Assembly (NCBI GenBank): GCA_902492185.1
Contig: CABUKY010000059.1
Span: 1-10,359 of the forward strand
From: an uncultured Collinsella sp.
GTDB lineage: Bacteria; Actinomycetota; Coriobacteriia; Coriobacteriales; Coriobacteriaceae
Direction: 5' to 3'
Length of the DNA stretch: 10,359 nucleotides
This document shows, piece after piece, positions 1 to 5,793 of this stretch (position 1 is its first letter; each line of letters begins with the position of its first letter). The position numbers were made by a program, and so were the translations under genes. A model generated the notes under the pieces. That model did no database searches and was not told the origin of the DNA. It saw only the letters and a program-made list of their open reading frames with translations.

Positions 1-55
1 ACCAGTGACGCCACGGGTATGAACCGTGTGCTCTAACCAACTGAGCTACACCGCC
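1..55 (-). tRNA. tRNA-Met (CAT), 3' end cut by window edge
   Basis: Read on the minus strand, the 5' acceptor strand GGCGGTG is followed by TA, a D arm and an anticodon stem CACGG/CCGTG. The stem encloses loop TTCATAC, giving anticodon CAT. The T arm and 3' acceptor strand lie outside the window. It is the third tRNA of a Tyr-Thr-Met operon, starting only a few bases after tRNA-Thr. Whether it is elongator, initiator or an isoleucine tRNA modified at C34 cannot be settled without the 3' half. The 5' end would pair normally at position 1, which argues against initiator. Confidence 0.9.
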
Positions 56-61
56 GGATGG

Positions 62-134
62 AGCCTGCAACCAGACTTGAACTGGTGACCTCTTCGTTAC
101 CAACGAAGTGCTCTACCGACTGAGCTATACAGGC
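62..134 (-). tRNA. tRNA-Thr (GGT)
   Basis: A complete cloverleaf is readable on the minus strand. The acceptor GCCTGTA pairs with TGCAGGC (one G-T pair), the anticodon stem CTTCG/CGAAG encloses loop TTGGTAA, and the T arm is ACCAG TTCAAGT CTGGT. The anticodon is GGT. The bases after the discriminator (positions 61-59) read CCA, so the 3' tail is encoded. It is the middle gene of the Tyr-Thr-Met operon. Confidence 0.95.
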
Positions 135-144
135 ACTTGACGGG

Positions 145-226
145 TGGGAGCTATAGGATTCGAACCTATGTAGGCAGAGCCAACGGGTTTACAGCCCGTC
201 CCCATTAACCACTCGGGCAAACTCCC
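145..226 (-). tRNA. tRNA-Tyr (GTA)
   Basis: This class II tRNA of 82 nt has acceptor GGGAGTT/AGCTCCC, anticodon stem ACGGG/CCCGT with loop CTGTAAA (anticodon GTA), a long variable arm, and T loop TTCGAAT. The bases after the discriminator read CCC, so CCA is not encoded, unlike the adjacent tRNA-Thr. It is the first gene of the operon, about 60 bases downstream of a strong promoter at 289-318. Confidence 0.95.
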
Positions 227-288
227 AATCGTTCAAGTATCCGCAGGTCCTTTGGTCTTTTGGACCGCCGCCCCCGCGAACGAAGAAG

Positions 289-318
289 ATAATACGATGC
301 CACCTTGGGGGCTGTCAA
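289..318 (-). promoter_or_regulatory. Sigma-70-type promoter of the Tyr-Thr-Met tRNA operon
   Basis: On the minus strand a perfect -35 TTGACA (318-313) is followed after 18 bases by -10 TATTAT (294-289). The predicted transcript starts near 282 and reaches tRNA-Tyr at 226 after a leader of about 55 bases. The match and position are what a stable-RNA promoter should show. Confidence 0.8.
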
Positions 319-532
319 CGAAAACCTCTAGATACACGGTGCCGGGCGTATCTATATAGCCGTGACCTGCGGTTTTATTGAGTTTGAATATGAAGAGCGG
401 TGGTTTTGGATACAGAGATGACGTTTCCCAAGGTAACACTTTGGTGTAGTGGAGTACACCTTCAGGATCGAACTTCGATAACGGCTTATTTGCACCTATA
501 TATAGGTCGAGATCGGGCTTCCGTGGCAGATT

Positions 533-677
533 CGAGCGTGGATTTTCTCCCGTTTGAAATCGAGCGTGGATAATCTCCCACTTTGCCGTACCATCGAATC
601 CAAAGTGGCAGATTATCCACGCTCATTCACTAGGCGGAAGATTTTCCACGCTCGTGTGTCCGATAATCCACGCTCGA
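533..677. repeat. Cluster of five GAGCGTGG-type repeats
   Basis: Five copies of a 14-20 base element with core CGAGCGTGGA followed by an A/T-rich TTTTCT or TAATCT tract occur within 145 bases. Two are on the plus strand (from 533 and 561). Three are inverted (612-624, 640-653, 661-677). Spacing is irregular and copies differ in the A/T tract, so this is not a CRISPR. It resembles an intergenic REP-like repeat. Copies elsewhere in the genome cannot be seen from here. Confidence 0.75.
562..624. repeat. Hairpin formed by two of the GAGCGTGG repeats
   Basis: The arm at 562-585 and the arm at 601-624 are reverse complements at 23 of 24 positions, enclosing a 15-base loop (586-600). The stem is much longer than a usual terminator and no T-tract follows on either strand. 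A folded RNA or a cruciform DNA element fits better than a terminator. Confidence 0.8.
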
Positions 678-707
678 TGACGATGACCAACCTCGCCCCG
701 GCCTATG

Positions 708-762
708 TCTCGACCTGTAACAGTAAGAGGGTTATTCCTCCCCTATCTGTTACAGATCGAGA
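708..762. repeat. 55-bp imperfect palindrome, copy 1
   Basis: The ends TCTCGACCTGTAACAG (708-723) and the reverse complement of 747-762 (TCTCGATCTGTAACAG) agree at 15 of 16 positions. An inner GAGG/CCTC pairing (727-730 with 737-740) closes the loop. A second copy of identical length follows 80 bases later. Confidence 0.75.
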
Positions 763-787
763 TGTTTCGCAGAGACCCCCGCTTACG

Positions 788-842
788 TCTCATTCTGTAA
801 CAGTAAGAACGGTTTTCAGCCTCTTCGTGTTACGGATCGAGA
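788..842. repeat. 55-bp imperfect palindrome, copy 2
   Basis: This is a diverged copy of the 708-762 element with the same 55-base length. The left end TCTCATTCTGTAACAG and the reverse complement of the right end (TCTCGATCCGTAACAC) agree at 12 of 16 positions. Both copies share CTGTAACAGTAAGA on the left side. The palindrome is weaker than copy 1, suggesting decay of a duplicated element. Confidence 0.7.
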
Positions 843-885
843 CAAACCTGAAGCTTGGTTGGCGCCAAACACGCTGACTTATCGA

Positions 886-928
886 CATAAATAGAAACGG
901 GCCCTGTCCCACAAGGGAACAGAACCCG
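886..928 (-). terminator. Intrinsic terminator after tRNA-Thr(TGT)
   Basis: On the minus strand, 928-898 folds into a stem of CGGG, two G-T pairs, CTGT/ACAG, one bulge and CCC/GGG, closed by TTGT. It is followed by the T-rich run TTTCTATTTATG. It lies about ten bases beyond the encoded CCA of the tRNA and would stop transcription before the repeat region. Confidence 0.8.
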
Positions 929-940
929 AAACTCTCATGG

Positions 941-1012
941 AGCCAGTGACAGGAATCGAACCTGCAACCCACTGATTACAAATCAGTTGCGCTACCGTTG
1001 CGCCACACTGGC
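941..1012 (-). tRNA. tRNA-Thr (TGT)
   Basis: A complete 72-nt cloverleaf reads on the minus strand: acceptor GCCAGTG/CACTGGC, anticodon stem ACTGA/TCAGT with loop TTTGTAA (anticodon TGT), and T arm with loop TTCGATT. CCA is encoded at 940-938. It is a second threonine isoacceptor beside the GGT one at 62-134, and it is transcribed alone between its own promoter and terminator. Confidence 0.95.
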
Positions 1013-1042
1013 ACACTTGGCGCTTTCGCGCGAAGCCTGTTT

Positions 1043-1071
1043 AGAATAAAGGAATTGCGGACGAGGCGCAA
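1043..1071 (-). promoter_or_regulatory. Probable promoter of tRNA-Thr(TGT)
   Basis: On the minus strand TTGCGC (1071-1066) and TATTCT (1048-1043) are separated by exactly 17 bases. The predicted start near 1036 leaves a leader of about 24 bases before the tRNA. The -35 is imperfect but spacing and location are right. Confidence 0.55.
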
Positions 1072-1079
1072 CAGGCCCT

Positions 1080-1107
1080 TTGACCGACCACATCTCAAAA
1101 CTATTCG
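1080..1107 (+). promoter_or_regulatory. Probable promoter of the HTH-kinase gene
   Basis: TTGACC (1080-1085) is followed after 16 bases by TATTCG (1102-1107). The -10 lies inside the first AAAACTATTCG half-site, so a protein bound to that repeat would block RNA polymerase. The -10 match is modest. Confidence 0.4.
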
Positions 1108-1158
1108 CCAGAACGAATAGTTTTTATTACAATGAAGAAGATAAAACTATTCGTTCTG
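1097..1158. promoter_or_regulatory. Triple inverted-repeat operator before the HTH-kinase gene
   Basis: The 11-mer AAAACTATTCG occurs at 1097-1107, inverted at 1114-1124, and forward again at 1143-1153. Copies 1 and 2 form a perfect palindrome with a 6-base spacer. Copies 2 and 3 extend to a perfect 16-bp inverted repeat (1109-1124 with 1143-1158). The array covers the predicted -10 and leader. It is a plausible binding site for the DNA-binding domain of the gene it precedes. An RNA hairpin in the leader is an alternative. Confidence 0.7.
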
Positions 1159-1160
1159 AC

Positions 1161-1165
1161 GAAGG
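1161..1165 (+). promoter_or_regulatory. Ribosome binding site fixing the HTH-kinase start
   Basis: GAAGG lies 8 bases before the ATG at 1174. The upstream in-frame ATG at 1132 has only A/T-rich DNA before it and sits inside the operator, so 1174 is preferred. Confidence 0.6.
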
Positions 1166-1173
1166 GTTTCGCG

Positions 1174-2514
1174 ATGTTGACCACGAAGGAAGCTGCAGAG
1201 CTACTCGACATCACCCCGCGCAGGGTGCAAGAGCTCATAAAAAACGGAGCGCTTGAGGCACGCAAGGCTTCTGGTGTATGGCTCATCGACAAAGACAGCG
1301 TCAACGCACGACTCCGCTCCGTGACCAAAACGGGGGGACGCCCCCGTCGAGGCCATGGAAAAAGCGAGATTACGTTTACCCTCATGAACCGCACGCACGA
1401 AGTCGCCCAGCTGGTCTACAGCACATCGCGAAAAGACTTTACCCACATCGGTGCCGACATCGATTACATCCACGCCCCTATTGGAGTACTTGGCCCCAAT
1501 AGTCCCGTGTCGCTCGACTCTTTCCGCATTTGGTGGCGAGGCCGCGGTATCCCGCTCGCACGCATTGGACTAGCCTCCCTGCTTGCAGAAGCCGCTGTCG
1601 ATGTTCCCGATGAACTCATCCAGCGAAATCTTGGCCTCTCCCTATCCGACCAGTATTGGATTAGACCCCAAGATTCCGGTCTCGCGTGGGAGGATATTAA
1701 CTTCTTCAGTAATGCTTTTGACGACGTCTCTCTGTCCATCGCACCCTTCGCCCCAGAGGGCAAAGCAGCCGCCGCAAAGCCCGATAACACCTCGGACGGT
1801 AATCTTCAGAAGTATTGGACATGCGAGGGTGACCGTCGAATTCTGCATAAGGCAGGAGCGCGCCTGAACCAAGAACCATATAACGAGCTGGTAGCGACCG
1901 CGCTCCATCGTCGCATCCTAAACGCTTGCGATTATGTACCCTATTCGCTCGAAGGCGCGGGTACTTCTGCCTTGAGCACATGCAATGTCTTCTTAACTGA
2001 CGAAGAAGAATATGTCCCTGCGTTCTATGTAAACCAGCATGCAAATGTAGACGAGCGACTAACCGATTACGAACGGTATGTAGCAAACTGCGAGGAGCTT
2101 GGAGCGACAGATATAAAAGGCGCCCTTGACCGCATGATTGTATGCGATGACATCATTGCCAACTATGATCGCCATTGGCGTAACTTTGGCCTTGTGCGAA
2201 ACGTCAACACGCTAGCCTGCAGACCTGCCCCCATCTTCGATTCGGGATCATCGCTCTGGTGCAACGTTTCTCTAGAGGAGCTTAAGGCAGGAGAGCACAG
2301 TTTTACCAGCGCGCAGTTTCATTCAAGCCCCGTGAAACAAATGCTGCTTGTTGAGGATATGAGCTGGTTTGACGACGACAAGCTCGAGGGTTTCGTTGAC
2401 GAGGCAATCGAAATCCTATCCAAAAACGACGCTCTTACAGCAAGACTGCCTTATCTAAAAGAGGCGCTAACGTGGCGCCTCGAAAGAATGATCGACATCG
2501 CTGAATGGAGTTAG
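1174..2514 (+). CDS. HTH-fused HipA-like serine/threonine kinase
   Basis: The 446-residue protein starts with a helix-turn-helix of excisionase/MerR type (about residues 3-47), followed by a basic GGRPRRGHGK linker resembling an AT-hook. The C-terminal half is a HipA-like kinase domain: K226 in a RRILHKAG strand followed by a QEPYNEL helix (probable ATP-binding lysine and partner Glu), D332 in the catalytic loop NYDRHWRNFG with N337, and metal-binding D356 in IFDSGSSLW. The HipA N-terminal subdomain and Ser150-type autophosphorylation loop are not evident. The catalytic set is complete, so an active kinase is likely. The target is unknown; HipA relatives phosphorylate aminoacyl-tRNA synthetases. 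No partner gene adjoins it: the downstream neighbour is convergent, 27 bases away. The operator upstream suggests self-repression through the HTH. Confidence in the kinase call is high; a toxin role is inference. Confidence 0.8.
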   Translation: MLTTKEAAELLDITPRRVQELIKNGALEARKASGVWLIDKDSVNARLRSVTKTGGRPRRGHGKSEITFTLMNRTHEVAQLVYSTSRKDFTHIGADIDYIHAPIGVLGPNSPVSLDSFRIWWRGRGIPLARIGLASLLAEAAVDVPDELIQRNLGLSLSDQYWIRPQDSGLAWEDINFFSNAFDDVSLSIAPFAPEGKAAAAKPDNTSDGNLQKYWTCEGDRRILHKAGARLNQEPYNELVATALHRRILNACDYVPYSLEGAGTSALSTCNVFLTDEEEYVPAFYVNQHANVDERLTDYERYVANCEELGATDIKGALDRMIVCDDIIANYDRHWRNFGLVRNVNTLACRPAPIFDSGSSLWCNVSLEELKAGEHSFTSAQFHSSPVKQMLLVEDMSWFDDDKLEGFVDEAIEILSKNDALTARLPYLKEALTWRLERMIDIAEWS

Positions 2515-2541
2515 CGAGGCAGCATTGCCCCGCCAACTTCC

Positions 2542-3219
2542 CTACCTCCCGCGCAGGGCCTTGAGCTTGGCCAGGGCATCGGGGCTCAGGCGACTGCCCA
2601 GAGTCATCTTGATCTGCGGAGCTTCCTCTGCCTCGTGAACGTCGTTATCGATCTGTTTGATCTCGTCCACCAGCATACGGCTCGAGATGCGCGTGACACC
2701 CTTGCCCATGACGACGGCCTGGATCGTGCCGTCGCTCGATACCACGGAGCATGCGCGGCCTTCCTCGCGCGCCTCGATGCAGAGCTTTTGCACCACGGTA
2801 TCGGCTGAAACACCCGTCGGCGAGAACTCGATGCGCACGCCGCGGGCCGGCAGGTTGGGACGTTCACTGGAGATATTGCCCGCGCCGTCAAACACGATCA
2901 CGGCCTCGTAACGGCCCTGGGCAAAGGCAGCAACGTCGTTAATGAGGGCGGTGCGCGCCATATCGTGAACGTCGCTGGAATACGGATCGTCGGAATGGTC
3001 GTACACGAGCTTTTCGTAGCGCGGCGTGCAGTGGATCACGTTGTAACCGTCGACCACCAGCAGCTCGGGCTTGTTGGAGTGCACCGTCGAGACTGGGTCG
3101 GCGATAGCCTGCGCAAACGCATTGCCGCCCACGCCGTAGGTCGCGGCCGAAACAATCGGCTTGGCCGAGCCCTCGCCAAAGCGCTTGGCCTTGGACTTGG
3201 CACGGTTCTTTTTGGACAT
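2542..3219 (-). CDS. NYN-domain ribonuclease, Rae1/YacP family
   Basis: The 225-residue protein has a YacP-type NYN (PIN-like) nuclease fold. Acidic residues sit where the family places its metal site: D57 in LLVVDGYNVI, D111 in VIVFDGAGN, D140 in SADTVV and D163 in VVSSDGT. In Bacillus subtilis the homologue Rae1 is an endonuclease that enters the ribosomal A site and cuts mRNA during translation. Here the nuclease domain is preceded by about 50 extra residues, with a strongly basic first 13 (KKNRAKSKAKR), making it longer than the roughly 170-residue Bacillus protein. A tail of about 35 residues follows the core. It starts three bases after rlmB stops, with its GGAGGAG site inside the end of rlmB, so the two are probably co-translated. 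The rlmB-rae1 order is conserved in Firmicutes. Ribosome-linked RNA cleavage is inferred from family. Confidence 0.85.
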   Translation of the reverse strand: MSKKNRAKSKAKRFGEGSAKPIVSAATYGVGGNAFAQAIADPVSTVHSNKPELLVVDGYNVIHCTPRYEKLVYDHSDDPYSSDVHDMARTALINDVAAFAQGRYEAVIVFDGAGNISSERPNLPARGVRIEFSPTGVSADTVVQKLCIEAREEGRACSVVSSDGTIQAVVMGKGVTRISSRMLVDEIKQIDNDVHEAEEAPQIKMTLGSRLSPDALAKLKALRGR

Positions 3220-3222
3220 GCG

Positions 3223-4137
3223 CTACTCCTCCCCCATGAGCTCGCCGGCGTTGCGGCGCAGCCACTCAAAGCAGAGGGCCGTAGTCGCCTGGGCAACATT
3301 GAGGCTCTCGGTCATGCCGCGCTGGGGAAGCTTGGTCAAAAAGTCGCATTTCTCGAGCACCAGACGCGAGATGCCGTCGCCCTCGGAACCCATGACGAGT
3401 GCCACGCGGCCCTCGAAGGGGGCATCCCAGCAGCTGCCCTCGGCGTGCTCAGAGGCACCGCCCACCCAAAAACCGGCGGCTTTGAGGTCATCGAGCGCAC
3501 GAGCGATATTGGGGACCTGCGCGATGGGCAGATGCATAACGGCGCCGGCAGAAGTCTTGTAGCTACCCACCGTTACGCCGGCGGCTCGTTTGTTGGCGAT
3601 GATGACGCCCGCTGCGCCCACAACCTCGGCAGAGCGCACGATGGCGCCAAAGTTACCGTCGTCGGTCACATGGTCGAGCACAACGACAAGCGCCGGACCG
3701 TCGCCCGCGCGGTCGAGGATGTCGGCGACATCGGCATAGGGGAAGTTGCCAACCTCGAGCGCGATGCCCTGGTGAGCGCCATGGCTCGACAGTGCGTCGA
3801 GCTGCGCGCGCGGCACATACTTAATGCGGACGCCCGCGGCGTTGAGGTCATCGACCAGACGCGACAGGGCGGCATCGCGCTCCCCGCCCTCGGCAATGAG
3901 CGCGCACTTGATGGGAAAACCAGTGCGCAGCGCCTCGGCGGCTGCACGACGACCTTCGATAAACTCGCCCTTGGGAGCCTGGACAGCGTCGCGGTTGCGA
4001 TCGCGCTGCGGACGTGCGGCCTGGGTGCGATCGCGCTGGCCCTTGGGAGCGGCAGCGCGGTCATTGCGGCGAATCGGACGCGAGCCAGAAGCAGCCTGCT
4101 TGCCGCCACGAGGCGCACGCTTGCGATTGTCGGCCAT
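3223..4137 (-). CDS. rlmB: 23S rRNA 2'-O-methyltransferase, TrmH/RlmB family
   Basis: The 304-residue protein is a SPOUT-class methyltransferase that uses S-adenosylmethionine. A basic, low-complexity tail (residues 1-57) precedes the SpoU substrate-binding domain (58-135; begins EFIEGRRAAAEAL). The knotted catalytic domain (148-304) has motif 1 around N162 and R168 (DGNFGAIVRSA), motif 2 LVMGSEGDGIS (247-257), and motif 3 LPQRGMTESLNVAQA (270-284). E. coli RlmB methylates G2251 of 23S rRNA in the peptidyl-transferase P loop. Some family members modify other rRNA or tRNA positions, so the exact target is inferred. The start is the ATG at 4137, 7 bases after a perfect AGGAGG; an in-frame TTG at 4158 has no such site. 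It is separated from cysS by 186 bases holding a terminator and is followed three bases later by the Rae1-like gene. Confidence 0.9.
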   Translation of the reverse strand: MADNRKRAPRGGKQAASGSRPIRRNDRAAAPKGQRDRTQAARPQRDRNRDAVQAPKGEFIEGRRAAAEALRTGFPIKCALIAEGGERDAALSRLVDDLNAAGVRIKYVPRAQLDALSSHGAHQGIALEVGNFPYADVADILDRAGDGPALVVVLDHVTDDGNFGAIVRSAEVVGAAGVIIANKRAAGVTVGSYKTSAGAVMHLPIAQVPNIARALDDLKAAGFWVGGASEHAEGSCWDAPFEGRVALVMGSEGDGISRLVLEKCDFLTKLPQRGMTESLNVAQATTALCFEWLRRNAGELMGEE

Positions 4138-4144
4138 AAAGTGA

Positions 4145-4150
4145 CCTCCT
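4145..4150 (-). promoter_or_regulatory. Ribosome binding site fixing the rlmB start
   Basis: A perfect AGGAGG on the minus strand lies 7 bases before the ATG at 4137. It would fall inside the coding region if the upstream TTG (4158) were used, so it decides for the ATG. Confidence 0.8.
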
Positions 4151-4170
4151 AAATACAACTATCAAACGAA

Positions 4171-4212
4171 ACAAAATAAACGACCGCCCATGAATACTAA
4201 TTCGGGCGGTCG
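4171..4212 (-). terminator. Intrinsic terminator between cysS and rlmB
   Basis: On the minus strand a perfect 9-bp stem CGACCGCCC/GGGCGGTCG (4212-4204 with 4189-4181) encloses a 14-base loop and is followed directly by TTTATTTTGT. The RNA end would fall about 35 bases before the rlmB start. It should end most cysS transcripts, so rlmB-rae1 would need readthrough or a start I cannot recognise in the remaining leader. Confidence 0.85.
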
Positions 4213-4216
4213 GTAC

Positions 4217-4316
4217 GGGTTTTCCAAGTGCCCGAGATTGCCGTGAAAGAGGAGCGACGCGTACTTGAGTACGCGAGCGACGGTTTGAACGGCAAGGTCG
4301 GGTGCTTGGGAAACCC
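4217..4316. repeat. 100-bp imperfect palindrome downstream of cysS
   Basis: Outer arms 4217-4244 and 4289-4316 (28 bases each) match at 23 positions, with mismatches in small pairs. A perfect inner stem GCGTAC/GTACGC (4259-4264 with 4269-4274) has exactly the same centre of symmetry. The whole is therefore one nested palindrome starting 8 bases beyond the cysS stop. It precedes the terminator in the minus-strand transcript. It could be a structured 3' RNA, a mobile palindromic repeat, or a protein-binding site. Confidence 0.75.
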
Positions 4317-4323
4317 GCGGGGA

Positions 4324-5790
4324 TTAGAGAGATTTGATACGAGTGCCGGCGGCGGTATCTTCAATCGTCAGGCCCAGGTCCTTGAGCTGGTCGCGGATGG
4401 CGTCGGCCAGATCCCAGTTCTTGGCGGCACGGGCCTCGGCGCGGGCCTCGAGAATCTTGGCAGCAGCCTCGTCCACGTCGTCGCCCGTGTAGGCGACCAG
4501 GCCGGCGGCAACGCCCAGCAGGCCCAGCGGCAGCTCGACCTTGGGCTCGGGAAGCTCGACGCCAAACGTATCGAGCAACTCGGCCAGCGTGTCGGCGGCG
4601 GCAAGCGCGGCGGCCTTGTCGGCAGCGTCGCCCGCCTGCTCCAGGTACTGGTTGCATTCAGTGACAAAGCCAAAGACGGCACCCATGGCACCGGCGGTGT
4701 TAAAGTCGTCGTCCATGCACTCCTTAAAGGCGGCGCGGGTCTCGGCGGCCTTGGCGGCAAACGCCTCGGATGCTGCCTCATCGGCATCGGCCGTCGCATG
4801 GTTCGCGGCCCAGCGCAGGTTCTCGACCGTACCGGCGATACGCGTGAGCGAGTTCTCGGCACCCTCCAGGCGCTCCCAAGAAAAGTCGAGCGGCGAGCGA
4901 TAGCTCGTCTGCAGCATCAGCAGGCGCAGGGCCGCGGCAGAGTGCTGCTCGAGCACCTCGGCCAGCGTAAAGAAGTTTCCGAGCGACTTGGACATCTTCT
5001 CGCCGTCTACCAGCAGCATGCCCGTGTGCATCCAGGTGTTGGAGAAGCCCTGGTGCCAGGCGCAGGTGGCCTGAGCGCACTCGTTCTCGTGATGCGGGAA
5101 GGCAAGGTCGGAGCCGCCGCCGTGGATGTCGATCGGAGTGCCCAGGTAGCGATGCACCATGGCGGCGCACTCGGTGTGCCAACCGGGACGGCCCTCGCCC
5201 CAGGGGCTCGGCCAGCTGGGCTCGCCGGGCTTGGCGGCCTTCCACAGGGCAAAGTCGAGCGGGTCGTTCTTGTCCTCGTTCTCCTCGATGCGCGCGCCAA
5301 CCATAAGGTCGTCGATGTTGCGGCCCGAGACCTGACCATAGTTGGGATCGCTGCGCACGGCAAAGTACACGTCGCCGTTATCGGCGGCATAGGCATGGCC
5401 CTGCTCGATAAGCGTCTTGATCATGGCGATCATGGGGCCGATCTCTTTGGTGGCACGAGGACGCACATCCGGATCGAGCACGTTGGCGGCGCGCATGACG
5501 CCGATGAACTTGTCGGAGAACTCCGTTGCGACCTCGGCGGCAGTGCGGCCCTGCTCGTTGGCGCGCTTGATGATCTTGTCATCGACATCGGTGAGGTTCT
5601 GGGCGAATGTGACCTCGTAGCCGCTCGCGATGAGCCAGCGGCGGATCACGTCAAAGCTGATGAACGTGCGGGCATTGCCGATGTGGATGTTGTCGTAGAC
5701 CGTGGGGCCGCACACGTACATGCGGACCTTGCCGGACTCGATGGGCTGGAATTCTTCCTTTTTATGGGTAGCGCTGTTGTAGATACGCAT
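4324..5790 (-). CDS. cysS: Cysteinyl-tRNA synthetase
   Basis: This 488-residue class Ia synthetase activates cysteine with ATP and charges tRNA-Cys in the cytoplasm. The N-terminal MRIYNSATHKKEEF and MYVCGPTVYDNIHIGNAR are diagnostic. The zinc ligands that discriminate cysteine are present as C27, C208, H233 and E237. The ATP-binding signatures are HIGN (36-39) and KMSKS (265-269). GWHTECAAM and HGGGSDLAFPHHENE are intact, followed by the helical DALR domain and the C-terminal anticodon-binding helices (KNWDLADAIRDQLKDLG). Length is close to the E. coli enzyme (461). It starts 3 bases after ispF stops, with AAGGAG inside the last ispF codons. No T-box leader can exist at this joint, so regulation probably comes from the operon promoter. 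Confidence 0.97.
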   Translation of the reverse strand: MRIYNSATHKKEEFQPIESGKVRMYVCGPTVYDNIHIGNARTFISFDVIRRWLIASGYEVTFAQNLTDVDDKIIKRANEQGRTAAEVATEFSDKFIGVMRAANVLDPDVRPRATKEIGPMIAMIKTLIEQGHAYAADNGDVYFAVRSDPNYGQVSGRNIDDLMVGARIEENEDKNDPLDFALWKAAKPGEPSWPSPWGEGRPGWHTECAAMVHRYLGTPIDIHGGGSDLAFPHHENECAQATCAWHQGFSNTWMHTGMLLVDGEKMSKSLGNFFTLAEVLEQHSAAALRLLMLQTSYRSPLDFSWERLEGAENSLTRIAGTVENLRWAANHATADADEAASEAFAAKAAETRAAFKECMDDDFNTAGAMGAVFGFVTECNQYLEQAGDAADKAAALAAADTLAELLDTFGVELPEPKVELPLGLLGVAAGLVAYTGDDVDEAAAKILEARAEARAAKNWDLADAIRDQLKDLGLTIEDTAAGTRIKSL

Positions 5791-5793
5791 TCG

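Larger units (their letters stand above)
227..940. other. Intergenic stretch between tRNA operons, no convincing gene
   Basis: About 700 bases separate tRNA-Tyr from tRNA-Thr(TGT). Working from low coordinates the stretch holds the tRNA promoter, a minus-strand open frame without an ATG start (622-233), a cluster of five GAGCGTGG repeats (533-677), two 55-bp palindromes (708-762 and 788-842), and the terminator of the distal tRNA-Thr. Short plus-strand frames across the repeats have no ribosome binding site and look accidental. The density of inverted repeats suggests a landing zone for small non-coding repeat elements. Confidence 0.7.

Noticed and set aside
533..677. Possible CRISPR array
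   Set aside because: The repeats alternate orientation, have irregular spacing and are imperfect; no cas genes are near.
554..877. A 107-codon plus-strand open frame across the repeat cluster
   Set aside because: Nearly every part of it is inverted-repeat sequence and no ribosome binding site precedes it.
1132..1173. Earlier ATG for the HTH-kinase gene
   Set aside because: No Shine-Dalgarno sequence, and it lies inside the 16-bp inverted repeat. The ATG at 1174 places the HTH at the N-terminus as usual.
2515..2541. Bidirectional terminator between the HTH-kinase and Rae1-like genes
   Set aside because: GCGAGGCA/TGCCCCGC can pair with one mismatch, but no T-tract follows on either strand; too weak to call.
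2965..4152. A 395-codon plus-strand open frame opposite rlmB and the Rae1-like gene
   Set aside because: It covers two genes with clear family motifs on the other strand and has no recognisable motif of its own.
4159..4323. T-box leader or other known riboswitch near cysS
   Set aside because: The structure is downstream of cysS, has no T-box sequence that I can see, and the cysS start directly abuts ispF.
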